Shown in pieces: positions 44,970 through 53,683 of a stretch of DNA of 56,469 nucleotides; position 1 is the first letter of the stretch; every line of letters begins with the position of its first letter. A model generated the notes under the pieces. The model saw only the letters and a list, made by a program, of their open reading frames with translations, was not told where the DNA came from and did no database searches. The translations under genes and the position numbers were made by a program. Source of the DNA: JAKAGZ01 sp035266865 (GTDB lineage Bacteria; Bacteroidota; Ignavibacteria; Ignavibacteriales; Ignavibacteriaceae); the NCBI GenBank assembly GCA_035266865.1, contig DATFMR010000016.1, positions 1 to 56,469 on the forward strand, written 5' to 3'.

Positions 44970-46616
44970 TTATTTTAATAAGTTATTATAGGAAACTGAA
45001 TCTGATAAAATCTTAATAGCAGCTTGGAATTGTTTATCGTATTCAAGGTATTCTTCAATTCGAGAATCGGCTCCCAAATATCTTGAAGCAAGTTCAGCCT
45101 TTAGTTCCCGGGTAACTTCATCTTTATAAATTTTTAATTCTGATAAATCAAGTTTATCAAATTCCTTTTTAATTTTATCCAATTCTGCTGAGATCGCTCC
45201 TTCTATATTTCTACTGTTTACATTAGCAATTAATTTATCAAGTTCTTTTTCCGCTTCAGAATGATAAATGTAATTTTCTTTTTTAAGGTATTTTTCAAAC
45301 TCTGCAAACATTTCATTGTCATTCAGTCTGCTAAAATCTACTTTAGGATTGAGGTAATAATAATGATCCGCGAAAGTAAAGAAAATCCCTTTAGCTAAAA
45401 GGTCCTTAGTAATATTACCTTCTGTATAATAACTAATAGTTGTATCTGGAGTTATCCCTCCCCCACTATAAACTATTCTTTTATTATCAGTGTTAAATGT
45501 TCCCTTAATTATTGAGTCTGGAACAGCATAAACTTTATTATTTTTTGTATAGTCAATTTTTTGAATACATCTTCCACTTGGTGTATAATACTTAGCAGTA
45601 GTAACCTTTAATGAGGTATTATAATCCAAAGGAGTTATTGTTTGGACAAGACCTTTCCCATAAGATTTTGTCCCTAGCAAAATCCCCCGATCATGATCCT
45701 GAATTGCACCTGCCACAATTTCTGAAGCTGAGGCTGATCCTCCGTCAATCAAAATTGCCAATCTGGAATCTAGTAACATTGGCTCTTGTGAAGCATAATA
45801 TTTTTTTTCATCGGTTTCATTTCTTCCTCGCGTTGTAACCACGAGAGAACCTTTAGATAAAAATTTATTGCAGATATCAACAGCAACGTCAAGCAAACCG
45901 CCAGGATTGCCTCTCAAATCGAGTATAATTGATTTTATATCTCTTTTAGATTTTAATTCAATAAGGGCTTTTTTAATTTCATCGCCGGCTGATCTGCTAA
46001 AATTAGATAATTTAAGATAAACGTTATTGCTCTTTTGGGGATAAAAGCCATAATAAATAAGACTTTTAACCTTAATTTCTTCCCTTATAAGATTAAACTT
46101 TAATGTATCTAATCCATCATTTCTTAAAACTTTTAATACTACTTTAGTACCCGGTTCACCCTTAACTAACGATGAGATTTGTTCAACATTTTCAGGTGAA
46201 ATTCCAACTCCATTCGCCTCAATTATTATATCTCCAATTCTTATTCCTTGTCTTTGCGATGAATATCCATCCATTACTTCTACAATTGTTACGTTATCAC
46301 CACGGATGCCAATAGATATACCAATGCCTCCATACTTTCCATTAGTTATTAGCTCAATATCATCCTTTTTATTCTCGTCAATAAATATTGTATATGGATC
46401 CAGTGTCTCCAGCATTCCGTTTATTCCTGCGCGCATAAACTGTTCAGGATCAATCTGTTCAACATAGTTAAATGAAATTTCTTTATAAACCTTACTAAAC
46501 AGATCTATGTTCTTTGAAATTTCAAAATAGATATCATTCTTTCCAGCAAAGAACCCTGAAAAAAGAAGTAGAATTATAAAAGAAGCAAGTACCTTTTTTG
46601 CATTGGTAAATCTCAT
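44970..46616 (-). CDS. S41-family C-terminal processing peptidase (CtpA/Prc-like)
   Basis: This 548-residue exported protease has an N-terminal signal or anchor (about 6-24) and a PDZ domain (GGIGISIGIRGDNVTIVEVMDGY near residues 95-115). The catalytic Ser is in LIDGGSASASEIVAGA and the Lys in GTKSYGKGLVQT. A helical C-terminal region from about residue 420 follows. It cleaves the C-termini of envelope proteins. Its ATG overlaps the tmk stop by four bases (ATGA), so it is co-translated with thymidylate kinase. Confidence 0.93.
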   Translation of the reverse strand: MRFTNAKKVLASFIILLLFSGFFAGKNDIYFEISKNIDLFSKVYKEISFNYVEQIDPEQFMRAGINGMLETLDPYTIFIDENKKDDIELITNGKYGGIGISIGIRGDNVTIVEVMDGYSSQRQGIRIGDIIIEANGVGISPENVEQISSLVKGEPGTKVVLKVLRNDGLDTLKFNLIREEIKVKSLIYYGFYPQKSNNVYLKLSNFSRSAGDEIKKALIELKSKRDIKSIILDLRGNPGGLLDVAVDICNKFLSKGSLVVTTRGRNETDEKKYYASQEPMLLDSRLAILIDGGSASASEIVAGAIQDHDRGILLGTKSYGKGLVQTITPLDYNTSLKVTTAKYYTPSGRCIQKIDYTKNNKVYAVPDSIIKGTFNTDNKRIVYSGGGITPDTTISYYTEGNITKDLLAKGIFFTFADHYYYLNPKVDFSRLNDNEMFAEFEKYLKKENYIYHSEAEKELDKLIANVNSRNIEGAISAELDKIKKEFDKLDLSELKIYKDEVTRELKAELASRYLGADSRIEEYLEYDKQFQAAIKILSDSVSYNNLLK

Positions 46617-47239
46617 ACAAATTCCTTTTTTTCTAATAAAGTTATTTCTTTTACAATTTTTTTGTGAATTTCATCTATAGTTTTTTTACCATCAATAATT
46701 CTGAACCTTTTTTCTTTTTCAGCAATTTTCAAGTATCCATTTCTTACTTTACTAAAAAAATCACTATCAGATAATTCCATTCTATCTAGTTCAATATTCA
46801 ATTTGCGGGCTTTTCTTTCATTTGCAAGTTCAACTGATATATCAATAAAAAAGGTTAGAGTAGGTACCGTGTTGTTAATAGCCAAATTATTAATATTCTT
46901 TACGGTTTCAAGATCAATACCTCTTCCATATCCCTGATAAGCTGTGGTCGAATCGTGAAATCGATCCGAAATTACATAAAATCCTTTTTCAAGGAAAGGG
47001 TTTATTTTTTCTCTAACAAGTTGGGCCCTTGAAGCTGAGAACAGGAATATTTCAGTCTGCATATACATATGATAATGTCTTTTATCAAGCAAAACATTTC
47101 TCACAATTTCGGAAATATCCGTACCGCCCGGTTCCCTTATAATTTCTACCTTTTTTTTTTGCTTAACTAAATGTTTTTTTAATAATTCTACCTGGGTTGA
47201 TTTACCACAAAAATCAATCCCTTCAAAAGTTATAAACAT
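46613..47239 (-). CDS. tmk: Thymidylate kinase
   Basis: This 208-residue enzyme phosphorylates dTMP to dTDP in the cytoplasm. The P-loop reads FEGIDFCGKSTQ, with FC where GS is usual; the key Gly-Lys-Ser/Thr is kept. The DR motif is in VISDRFHDSTTAYQGYGRG, with REPGGT before it. Length is normal. It lies 29 bp after the YbbR-type gene and overlaps the CtpA gene. Confidence 0.94.
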   Translation of the reverse strand: MFITFEGIDFCGKSTQVELLKKHLVKQKKKVEIIREPGGTDISEIVRNVLLDKRHYHMYMQTEIFLFSASRAQLVREKINPFLEKGFYVISDRFHDSTTAYQGYGRGIDLETVKNINNLAINNTVPTLTFFIDISVELANERKARKLNIELDRMELSDSDFFSKVRNGYLKIAEKEKRFRIIDGKKTIDEIHKKIVKEITLLEKKEFV

Positions 47240-47268
47240 ATTTATCCAGATTTTAAAAAAGAAATGGA

Positions 47269-48183
47269 TTAGTTAAATTTTTTGATGATATATCTAAGTA
47301 GATCTGGTTTTATAAATTTAATTGTTACGTTTCTAGGAGATTCAATTTTAGGAACTATACCACCTACAGTATCAAGTACAACATCTCTATAATTTACATA
47401 AGCCTTAAATTGATCGACTGTAAGTTTACCCAGTATATCAATCCCTCCACTAACATTTATCGTAATCTTGTTGGGTAACAGCACAACCTCTCTATCTTTA
47501 GGCACATTTAATACATCGACCGTAACGTCATCAATGCTTTTGTCCACAATTCTTTGAACATCGAAATTAAGAGTTACGTTATTATCTGAGTATTTCATAC
47601 CCGGTAATTTTTTCAGATTGACCTGTTGTTCCACCCTGTCATTTACTCCTTTAAGTTCAAGTTTTTGAGTGGGAATATTATCCATATTTTTTAGGATACT
47701 TACAGGTCCATTTACAATAATTGAGTCCGGATCAACTACATAATTTGTAGCCAAACCATATCCTTCTCTGAATTCCAGATCCACGTCAGGTTCAACTTTT
47801 AATTTCTTATATGTCAGTTTTTCTATTTTAAATGAAAGTGTATCAGGGGAAATATCAATAACTTCCAGCCCCGAAGATAAGCCAGGATTATCGCTTAAAT
47901 AATCATAGAGGTTTATATACTTTTTGCCAGTATCACCATTTGCAGTAACTACGTATTCAGATTCAGATCCCATTTTTGCAGAAATTAATTTCCATCCTCT
48001 CCCTTTAACTTTTATGTTAACATACTTAGGTAATTTTGTCCCGCTTGTTAAGCCTTTTTGAAAATCAACTAATTTTAATGGTATTCGAAATGTGGTATAG
48101 TAATCATTAGATAATGAAATTGAACCCCATAAAATTGCCGAGAATAGAAACGATATAATTATTATGTGGAGGTTTTTCTTCAT
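47269..48183 (-). CDS. YbbR-like (CdaR-type) domain protein
   Basis: This membrane-anchored protein has about 304 residues. One N-terminal helix (LHIIIISFLFSAILWGSI) is followed by periplasmic YbbR-type repeats, recognisable from recurring stretches such as KYVNIKVKGRGW and PDSIIVNGPVSIL. In other bacteria YbbR (CdaR) modulates the diadenylate cyclase CdaA, but no cdaA gene is seen here. I chose the ATG at 48183, because an upstream start at 48225 adds residues unlike a signal sequence and would run into the terminator at 48217-48235. Confidence 0.83.
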   Translation of the reverse strand: MKKNLHIIIISFLFSAILWGSISLSNDYYTTFRIPLKLVDFQKGLTSGTKLPKYVNIKVKGRGWKLISAKMGSESEYVVTANGDTGKKYINLYDYLSDNPGLSSGLEVIDISPDTLSFKIEKLTYKKLKVEPDVDLEFREGYGLATNYVVDPDSIIVNGPVSILKNMDNIPTQKLELKGVNDRVEQQVNLKKLPGMKYSDNNVTLNFDVQRIVDKSIDDVTVDVLNVPKDREVVLLPNKITINVSGGIDILGKLTVDQFKAYVNYRDVVLDTVGGIVPKIESPRNVTIKFIKPDLLRYIIKKFN

Positions 48184-48216
48184 TTTACAAATATAAAACG
48201 AATTTAAGCAAAAAAA

Positions 48217-48235
48217 ACTCCACATTTAGTGGAGT
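48217..48235 (-). terminator. Intrinsic terminator of the microcompartment shell genes
   Basis: ACTCCAC (48217-48223) and GTGGAGT (48229-48235) form a perfect 7-bp stem with an ATTTA loop. On the minus strand it is followed by a run of U's from the A-tract at 48211-48217. It lies 23 bp after the shell gene at 48258. Confidence 0.8.
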
Positions 48236-48257
48236 CAATCCTTTTTGCAATAATATA

Positions 48258-48941
48258 TTACCTAAGATTTTTGAAATGATTCAATAACTCTTCCCTGTTT
48301 GCTCTGGATATTTCCCTACCTTTAATCGGGAATGAAGGCGTGCTCCTTGCTAAACGTCTCAATTCATGTACATTCAATTTTTCAATATCCTTATCAATAT
48401 TGTCCTTTTCCGGTATCTCTTCAATTTGCTCAATTTCCCTTGCCAATGCTTCTTTCCTTAATCTGGCAATTGTATCACTGGCATTTTCACTTTCATTCTC
48501 TTTTTCATTTCTTCTTTTTCTATCTAATTTTTTTTTTGATATAGTTTTTTTTGGCCTATCTTCAAATTGCTTTTTAGAGTTAATATTTTTAGTATGTTGT
48601 TCCTCATCTCTTTCAATTGATGATTTATTTTTAGAAACTTCAGATTTCTCATATTCACTTTTGGAATCACTAATTTCTGGGAGCATCGTACTTAATTGAT
48701 CATCCGGTTGCGGAATAATGTGAGTTGAAACCAGTTGTCCAATTCGGCCCGCTGCTACTGCTCCGGCTTCAACAGCTGCTTTAACTGCTGCAGTATCACC
48801 AATCACCTTAATTGTAATTAAGGCTGGATTAGTAACATCTTTGCCGGCAAATGAAACATTTGCAGCTTTAAGCATAGCATCAGCAGCTTCAATTGCAGCC
48901 ACTAATCCCTTCGTTTCTACCAGTCCTAATGCTCTGGACAT
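48258..48941 (-). CDS. BMC-domain shell protein with charged linker and SAP/Rho_N-like tail
   Basis: This 227-residue protein has three parts. Residues 1-88 are a BMC-H (PduA/CsoS1-like) domain, as seen in ALGLVETKGLVAAIEAADAM and the VSTHIIPQP end. Residues 90-180 are a Lys/Glu/Ser-rich, probably disordered linker. Residues 186-225 form a helical module (LNVHELRRLARSTPSFPIKG, then SRANREELLNHF) resembling SAP or Rho N-terminal domains, which bind nucleic acid or act as targeting peptides. It follows the other shell gene by 7 bp, so both are made together. Hexagonal shell tiles are expected, but the role of the tail is unknown. Confidence 0.88.
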   Translation of the reverse strand: MSRALGLVETKGLVAAIEAADAMLKAANVSFAGKDVTNPALITIKVIGDTAAVKAAVEAGAVAAGRIGQLVSTHIIPQPDDQLSTMLPEISDSKSEYEKSEVSKNKSSIERDEEQHTKNINSKKQFEDRPKKTISKKKLDRKRRNEKENESENASDTIARLRKEALAREIEQIEEIPEKDNIDKDIEKLNVHELRRLARSTPSFPIKGREISRANREELLNHFKNLR

Positions 48942-48948
48942 AAGCTAT

Positions 48949-49227
48949 TTATTTTTTCTTCGGAAGAATTTGCTCGACTTCTGCGTGAGGACGAGGAATA
49001 ACATGTACGGACACTAACTCACCAACTCTCTGGGCTGCAGCAGCACCAGCATCAGTAGCAGCTTTTACTGCTCCAACATCCCCGCGAACCATAACTGTAA
49101 CATATCCACCACCTATGGTTTCTTTGCCTAGTAGCTCAACTTTTGCTGCTTTAACCATTGCATCAGCAGCTTCGATTGATCCAACAAGCCCTTTTGTTTC
49201 AATCATTCCAAGTGCGTCTAGTGCCAT
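48949..49227 (-). CDS. BMC-domain shell protein (BMC-H, PduA/EutM/CsoS1-like)
   Basis: This 92-residue minimal BMC domain is made of ALGMIETKGLVGSIEAADAM, the GYVTVMVRGDVGAVKAATDAG strand-helix and the ending VSVHVIPRPHAEVEQ. It should form cyclic hexamers that tile a microcompartment facet. It has a ribosome-binding site (GGAG, 49235-49238) and its own near-consensus promoter. Enzymes and BMC-P vertex proteins are not in the window, so this is either a satellite locus or an orphan. Confidence 0.93.
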   Translation of the reverse strand: MALDALGMIETKGLVGSIEAADAMVKAAKVELLGKETIGGGYVTVMVRGDVGAVKAATDAGAAAAQRVGELVSVHVIPRPHAEVEQILPKKK

Positions 49228-49262
49228 TGATGTGCTCCAATTTATTTGAATTATTCGATTGA

Positions 49263-49291
49263 AAAATACTCTATAGGTTCCTAAATGTCAA
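49263..49291 (-). promoter_or_regulatory. Near-consensus sigma70 promoter for the shell genes
   Basis: On the minus strand, TTGACA (49286-49291) is a perfect -35 hexamer. A 17-nt spacer leads to TATTTT (49263-49268). The start would be near 49256, about 30 bp before the ATG. It lies in the 96-bp gap after the RuvX gene. Confidence 0.6.
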
Positions 49292-49323
49292 TTATAAACT
49301 TTTTTAATCCTGCCACCTTAAAT

Positions 49324-49761
49324 TTATTCTTTAAGGCTAGTTTCATTAAGATATTCCTGCAAAATTATTGCTGCTGCATTTCTGTCTATTAATCCTTTTT
49401 CTCTTCGCTTCTTCTTTTTGCTCACGAATTCCATTATTCTATCTGAAGCAATTGAGGAAGTATATCTTTCATCCCATAAAATCACTTCAGTTTTATATCT
49501 TTTTTCCAACTGCTTTTTAAATTTTATAATTTTTTCAGAAATCAAACTGGTTCGTCCATCTTCTTTTATAGGAAAACCAAGTATTATTCTAGATATGTTT
49601 TGCTCGCTGTGAATTTTATCAAATTTACTTAGGAACAGGCTATTATTAAGAATGGTTTTAAAGGGATATGCAAATGTAAACAAGGGATCACATAGCGCTA
49701 TTCCGATTCTTTTTTCTCCATAGTCCAGTGCTGCAATTCTATTAATGTTGTCTTTTTCCAT
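49324..49761 (-). CDS. ruvX: RuvX/YqgF-family Holliday junction resolvase-like nuclease
   Basis: This 145-residue protein has the RNase H-like fold. Its motifs are ALDYGEKRIGIAL near residue 11 (first Asp), GFPIKEDG and the LWDERYTSSIA segment (catalytic Glu/Asp) and a final Asp in RNAAAIILQEYL. In other bacteria it processes pre-16S rRNA or Holliday junctions. Its ATG overlaps the RelA/SpoT stop by one base (TAATG), so the two are coupled. Confidence 0.92.
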   Translation of the reverse strand: MEKDNINRIAALDYGEKRIGIALCDPLFTFAYPFKTILNNSLFLSKFDKIHSEQNISRIILGFPIKEDGRTSLISEKIIKFKKQLEKRYKTEVILWDERYTSSIASDRIMEFVSKKKKRREKGLIDRNAAAIILQEYLNETSLKE

Positions 49762-51935
49762 TACGCGCTTTCAAATCTTTCCACTGAAAATACCCCCTTC
49801 AATTTCTTGAGGCGATCCATAATCCTGCTCAGATGTTCAATATTATGGACATATAGTGTAACACTTCCCTCAAAAGTAGAATTGTTTGTATTAATATTAA
49901 TGGATTTAATATTAGTATTTTGATATGAGACAATCGCATGAGAAATTTCATTTAAAATTCCCGGCGTATCGTCACCTGTTACTGTTAAGCCTGCAACAAA
50001 TAATGAAGAATCTGCCTCAGGCCATTGTACAGGCACAAGCTTTGAACTATCATTTTCAGATATTTGTAATAAAGTGCCGCAGGTTTTTCTATGAATTTTT
50101 ACTCCTTCACCAACGGTAATATATCCAATTATAGGATCTCCGGGGATTGGGTTACAACACTTAGCATATGAATAAAGGATTCCTGCTTCTGCTCCATCAA
50201 TCAATACTCCACCAATATCAAGCCTGGCAGAAGTTGCAAAACTATCAAACTTAAGTTGGTTATCTCCTTTGTCCTTTTTTGATCCCTCCTTGGTCGCAGT
50301 TAAAATTTCTTCAGGATTTATTTTCCCCTGTGAAATAGCCTTATAAAAATTTCTGGGATTTTCAAATTTAAAATTGTTTGCAAGCTTAGCAATATCACTT
50401 TGAGTAAATGAAAGTTTCATTTTTTTTGTTTTCTTTTCCCAGAGTTCTTTCCCCAATTCAACGATTTCTTCTTCTTCCTTGTTTATCCATCTTTTGATGG
50501 CGGTTTTTGCTTTGTGTGTTGTTACAAATTTTACCCAGTTTTTATTTGGATGCTGATTTTTTGAAGTAATTATTTCCACCTGGTCACCGCTATGAAGAAG
50601 AGTGTCAAGTGGTACTATTTTACCGTTTACTTTTGCTCCGATACAATGAAATCCCACTTTACTATGTATATCAAATGCGAAATCTACCGGGGTAGAATTA
50701 GCCGGCAACCTCCTTAACTCGCCTTTCGGGGTAAACACATAAATTTCATATTGATAAAGGTTTAATTTAAAGCTCTCAAGTAGTTCTTTTCTTGCATCCT
50801 CTTTAGAAGCATTCTCAAATATTTCACGGATCCAGTTTACCCAATTTTCAAGATCTTTATCCGACGTGCTTTTATTTTCCTTGTACTTCCAGTGAGCAGC
50901 AACTCCTTTCTCTGCAACTTCATGCATTTTATCAGTTCTAATCTGAACTTCAACCAGTCTTCCTTCAGGACCCACAACTGTTGTATGAATTGATTGATAA
51001 TTATTTGTTTTAGGTATTGAGATATAATCCTTAAACCGATCAGGAACAGGCAAATAAATCTGATTTACAATTCCTAGTGTTGTATAACAATCATTAGTAT
51101 TAGTTGTATCCAGAATTATTCTTATTGCGAACAGATCATAAATTTCTTCATAAGGTTTATTTCTTCTAACCATTTTTCTGTAAATACTATAAAGGTGTTT
51201 TGCCCTACCACTTATTACATATTTCAGATTATAGTCATCAAGTTTTTCCTTAATTGGATCACTAAACTTTTTAATGTATGACTCTCTCTCGCGTCTTTTG
51301 CTTTTTATTTTTTTTGCAATTTCTTCATAAGCTTCTTTGTTCAAGTATTTAAAAGAAAGATCTTCCAATTCCCATTTTACTCTTCCTAGTCCAAAACGAT
51401 TTGCAAACGGGGCATAAATTTCGAGTGTCTCCTGTGCAATTCGTCTTTGTTTTTCAGGACTCACAAATTCCAGTGTTCGCATATTGTGCAGACGGTCCGC
51501 AAATTTCACTAGAATTACTCTAATATCTTTTACCATTGAAAGCATTAACTTTCTGTAATTCTCGGCTTGAGTTATTTCCTGTCCCTTAAATATTCCGCTA
51601 ATTTTTGTTACCCCATCAACAATTTCAGCTACTTCTTTACCAAATTCTCTGGCAAGAATATCAATGTTGAATTCCGTATCCTCAACTACATCGTGCAGAA
51701 GTGTGCTTACAACAGTAACATCATCAAGTGGAAATTCTTTAGCTACTATTAAAGCTACTTCAAAGGGGTGTGTAAAATATGGCTCCCCCGAAGCACGAAG
51801 ATCATTTTTATGAGCTTCAATGCAGAATTCAAATGCTTTTGTCACTAATTGCTCATTAACACTCGGTAGGTTTTCCCTGCAAGTTTCAATGAGGTCATCA
51901 AGCATTTTCTTATTTTTAGGGTTCGAAATGCTCAT
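49761..51935 (-). CDS. rel: Bifunctional (p)ppGpp synthetase/hydrolase (Rel/SpoT)
   Basis: This 724-residue protein has the hydrolase HD domain (THPFEVALIVAKEF and LLHDVVEDTEF near residues 60-85) and the synthetase domain (GRAKHLYSIYRKM near 245, EVQIRT near 335). A TGS domain (VYVFTPKGELRRLPAN-like at about 400) follows, then a zinc-finger/helical region (CCNPIPGDPIIGYI near 595) and a C-terminal ACT domain. The HD residues are kept, so it should both make and degrade the alarmone. The ending ACT domain ends in RLKKLKGVFSVERF. Confidence 0.95.
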   Translation of the reverse strand: MSISNPKNKKMLDDLIETCRENLPSVNEQLVTKAFEFCIEAHKNDLRASGEPYFTHPFEVALIVAKEFPLDDVTVVSTLLHDVVEDTEFNIDILAREFGKEVAEIVDGVTKISGIFKGQEITQAENYRKLMLSMVKDIRVILVKFADRLHNMRTLEFVSPEKQRRIAQETLEIYAPFANRFGLGRVKWELEDLSFKYLNKEAYEEIAKKIKSKRRERESYIKKFSDPIKEKLDDYNLKYVISGRAKHLYSIYRKMVRRNKPYEEIYDLFAIRIILDTTNTNDCYTTLGIVNQIYLPVPDRFKDYISIPKTNNYQSIHTTVVGPEGRLVEVQIRTDKMHEVAEKGVAAHWKYKENKSTSDKDLENWVNWIREIFENASKEDARKELLESFKLNLYQYEIYVFTPKGELRRLPANSTPVDFAFDIHSKVGFHCIGAKVNGKIVPLDTLLHSGDQVEIITSKNQHPNKNWVKFVTTHKAKTAIKRWINKEEEEIVELGKELWEKKTKKMKLSFTQSDIAKLANNFKFENPRNFYKAISQGKINPEEILTATKEGSKKDKGDNQLKFDSFATSARLDIGGVLIDGAEAGILYSYAKCCNPIPGDPIIGYITVGEGVKIHRKTCGTLLQISENDSSKLVPVQWPEADSSLFVAGLTVTGDDTPGILNEISHAIVSYQNTNIKSININTNNSTFEGSVTLYVHNIEHLSRIMDRLKKLKGVFSVERFESA

Positions 51936-52031
51936 CTTTTGCGAATAAAATCGGTTTAATTAATATTCTTATTTAATTTACTTTATTTTTATGATTAGTT
52001 AAAGTGCAATGATTTTACAGTAATGGACAAG

Positions 52032-53057
52032 TTATTTGCCGGAAAGTTCTTTTTTTAGATTTGCAACTCTTTCAAGTCTATCCCCTAATTTATCAAGCAC
52101 AAATTTTGATAAATTTTTTGTATTTAGAATCTGGTTTAAGTATTCCAAAGCTATATCATTTTCCCCTAGTTTAATATATTGCTGTGCAATTATATGCTTT
52201 ATTACAATTTCATTAAAATTGTTCGTTTTTCCTAATTTTGAATAAGAATTCAACAATTGCTGGTACACATCAATTGCTTTACGTGAATAATTCTCCTCGT
52301 AAGCTCTGGCTAATGGCCACATAAAAAATCTACTTCCAGGATATTCTTCTAATGCTTTATTAGATAACTCTATAGCCTCCTTAAATTTTCTTTGGTCTAT
52401 ATATATCCATAAAAGTGAATTAACCGCGAAATAGTGATTATATTTAGAATTAGCAACTGCGATCTGGAGATTTTTGACACCCTGTTCCTTTTCATCTTTT
52501 ACAAAAGGAAGCCATTTTATAATTTCCGTTTTACGACTTTTCCAATACTGAAATGCCCCAATTGCAGTATAAACCTCGTAAAAAGAAGTGTCTATTTTCA
52601 GGCACTTATCAAAATCTTTAATTGCATTTACACCATTAGATAATGCTGAAAGCCAGCTTTTATTGAGAGCTTCATAATAGGCGTAATAGCCATTTTTTAG
52701 CCCAGCAAAATACCTGTACCAGGGATTCTCATCGTCTTTATCTAGTAACCTATTCGCTTTAATTTCAGCAGAATCAAGATTCAGTTCAATGTAATCAGAA
52801 TTAAATTTACTTTCATAATCATACGCTTTTGCAATTTCCGTTGAAGCCAGATAAATATTGCCTAGCGGCAGTCTCGGATATTTAAGATTTAGATAATCAA
52901 AAGTTTCCTTTGCTAATTCATAATTTTGTAGAATAATATTACTAATACCATCCTGCAATAGTGAATCTACTTTTTTATCAGGATACACCTGTGCATTTAG
53001 ATTATTCAGAAGGATAAAGTATATTAAACAGAAGAATATTTTATTAAAGTGTACCAA
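52032..53057 (-). CDS. Exported TPR-repeat protein
   Basis: This protein has about 341 residues. Its signal peptide includes the segment KIFFCLIYFILLNNLNAQ. The rest is helical with TPR-like repeats, such as LAKETFDYLNLKYPRLPLGNIYLAS and ALEEYPGSRFFMWPLARAYEENY. I prefer a TTG at 53057, since GGAG (53067-53070) is 9 nt upstream. An ATG at 53075 has AGGAG directly against it and overlaps upp by 32 bases. The TTG start overlaps upp by 14. The partner it scaffolds is unknown. Confidence 0.75.
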   Translation of the reverse strand: MVHFNKIFFCLIYFILLNNLNAQVYPDKKVDSLLQDGISNIILQNYELAKETFDYLNLKYPRLPLGNIYLASTEIAKAYDYESKFNSDYIELNLDSAEIKANRLLDKDDENPWYRYFAGLKNGYYAYYEALNKSWLSALSNGVNAIKDFDKCLKIDTSFYEVYTAIGAFQYWKSRKTEIIKWLPFVKDEKEQGVKNLQIAVANSKYNHYFAVNSLLWIYIDQRKFKEAIELSNKALEEYPGSRFFMWPLARAYEENYSRKAIDVYQQLLNSYSKLGKTNNFNEIVIKHIIAQQYIKLGENDIALEYLNQILNTKNLSKFVLDKLGDRLERVANLKKELSGK

Positions 53058-53682
53058 ATGTTCTGTCTCCTGCATCTCCTAGTCCCGGTAAAATATATCC
53101 TTTATCATTTAATTCTCTGTCCAATGCAGCACAAAAAATTTTTACATCCGGATGTTCAGTATTAACTTTATTTATTCCCTGCGGAGCTGCTACCAAACAA
53201 GCAAAAATAACGTCCCTTGCTCCTCTTTTTTTCAAATAATTTAAAGCCTCTGAAGCGCTGCCACCCGTTGCAAGCATCGGATCAACAAGGATTACCGATG
53301 CTACATCCATATTTTTAGGTGTCTTATAATAATATTCTACAGGTTTCAGAGTACTTTCGTCCCGCTGTAATCCAATATGGCCAACATGAGCCGCAGGCAA
53401 AATTGCCAGGAACCCGCTAACCATTCCAAGTCCTGCTCTCAAAACAGGAACAAGTACAACTTCATTTTCTAGTTTAAAGCCTTTTGTTTTCTCAAGTGGT
53501 GTTTCAACTTCATATTCATCTACTTTAAATTCCTTGCTAATCTCTACAGCAAGTATTGTTGAAATTCTTTTAACAACTGCTCTGAATGTTTCGGGCAAAG
53601 TTTCCTTTGATCTCAAAACTGTTACATCCCTTTTTACCATTGGATGTTTCAGAATTATTACATTTTCCATTCCAGAAGTCAT
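53044..53682 (-). CDS. upp: Uracil phosphoribosyltransferase
   Basis: This enzyme has about 212 residues and converts uracil and PRPP to UMP in pyrimidine salvage. The PRPP loop is in LVDPMLATGGSASEAL, and the uracil-binding C-terminal region LPGLGDAGDRTFGT is complete. I chose the ATG at 53682, with AAGGAG 5 nt upstream; this gives MTSGMENVIILKHP. A start at 53712 would lie inside the preceding gene. It begins 2 bp after the flavoprotein gene stop. Confidence 0.95.
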   Translation of the reverse strand: MTSGMENVIILKHPMVKRDVTVLRSKETLPETFRAVVKRISTILAVEISKEFKVDEYEVETPLEKTKGFKLENEVVLVPVLRAGLGMVSGFLAILPAAHVGHIGLQRDESTLKPVEYYYKTPKNMDVASVILVDPMLATGGSASEALNYLKKRGARDVIFACLVAAPQGINKVNTEHPDVKIFCAALDRELNDKGYILPGLGDAGDRTFGTL

Positions 53683-53683
53683 A

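Noticed and set aside
48258..49227. Carboxysome or a specific metabolosome
   Set aside because: There is no RuBisCO, carbonic anhydrase, aldehyde dehydrogenase or vertex protein in the window, so the type of compartment cannot be named.
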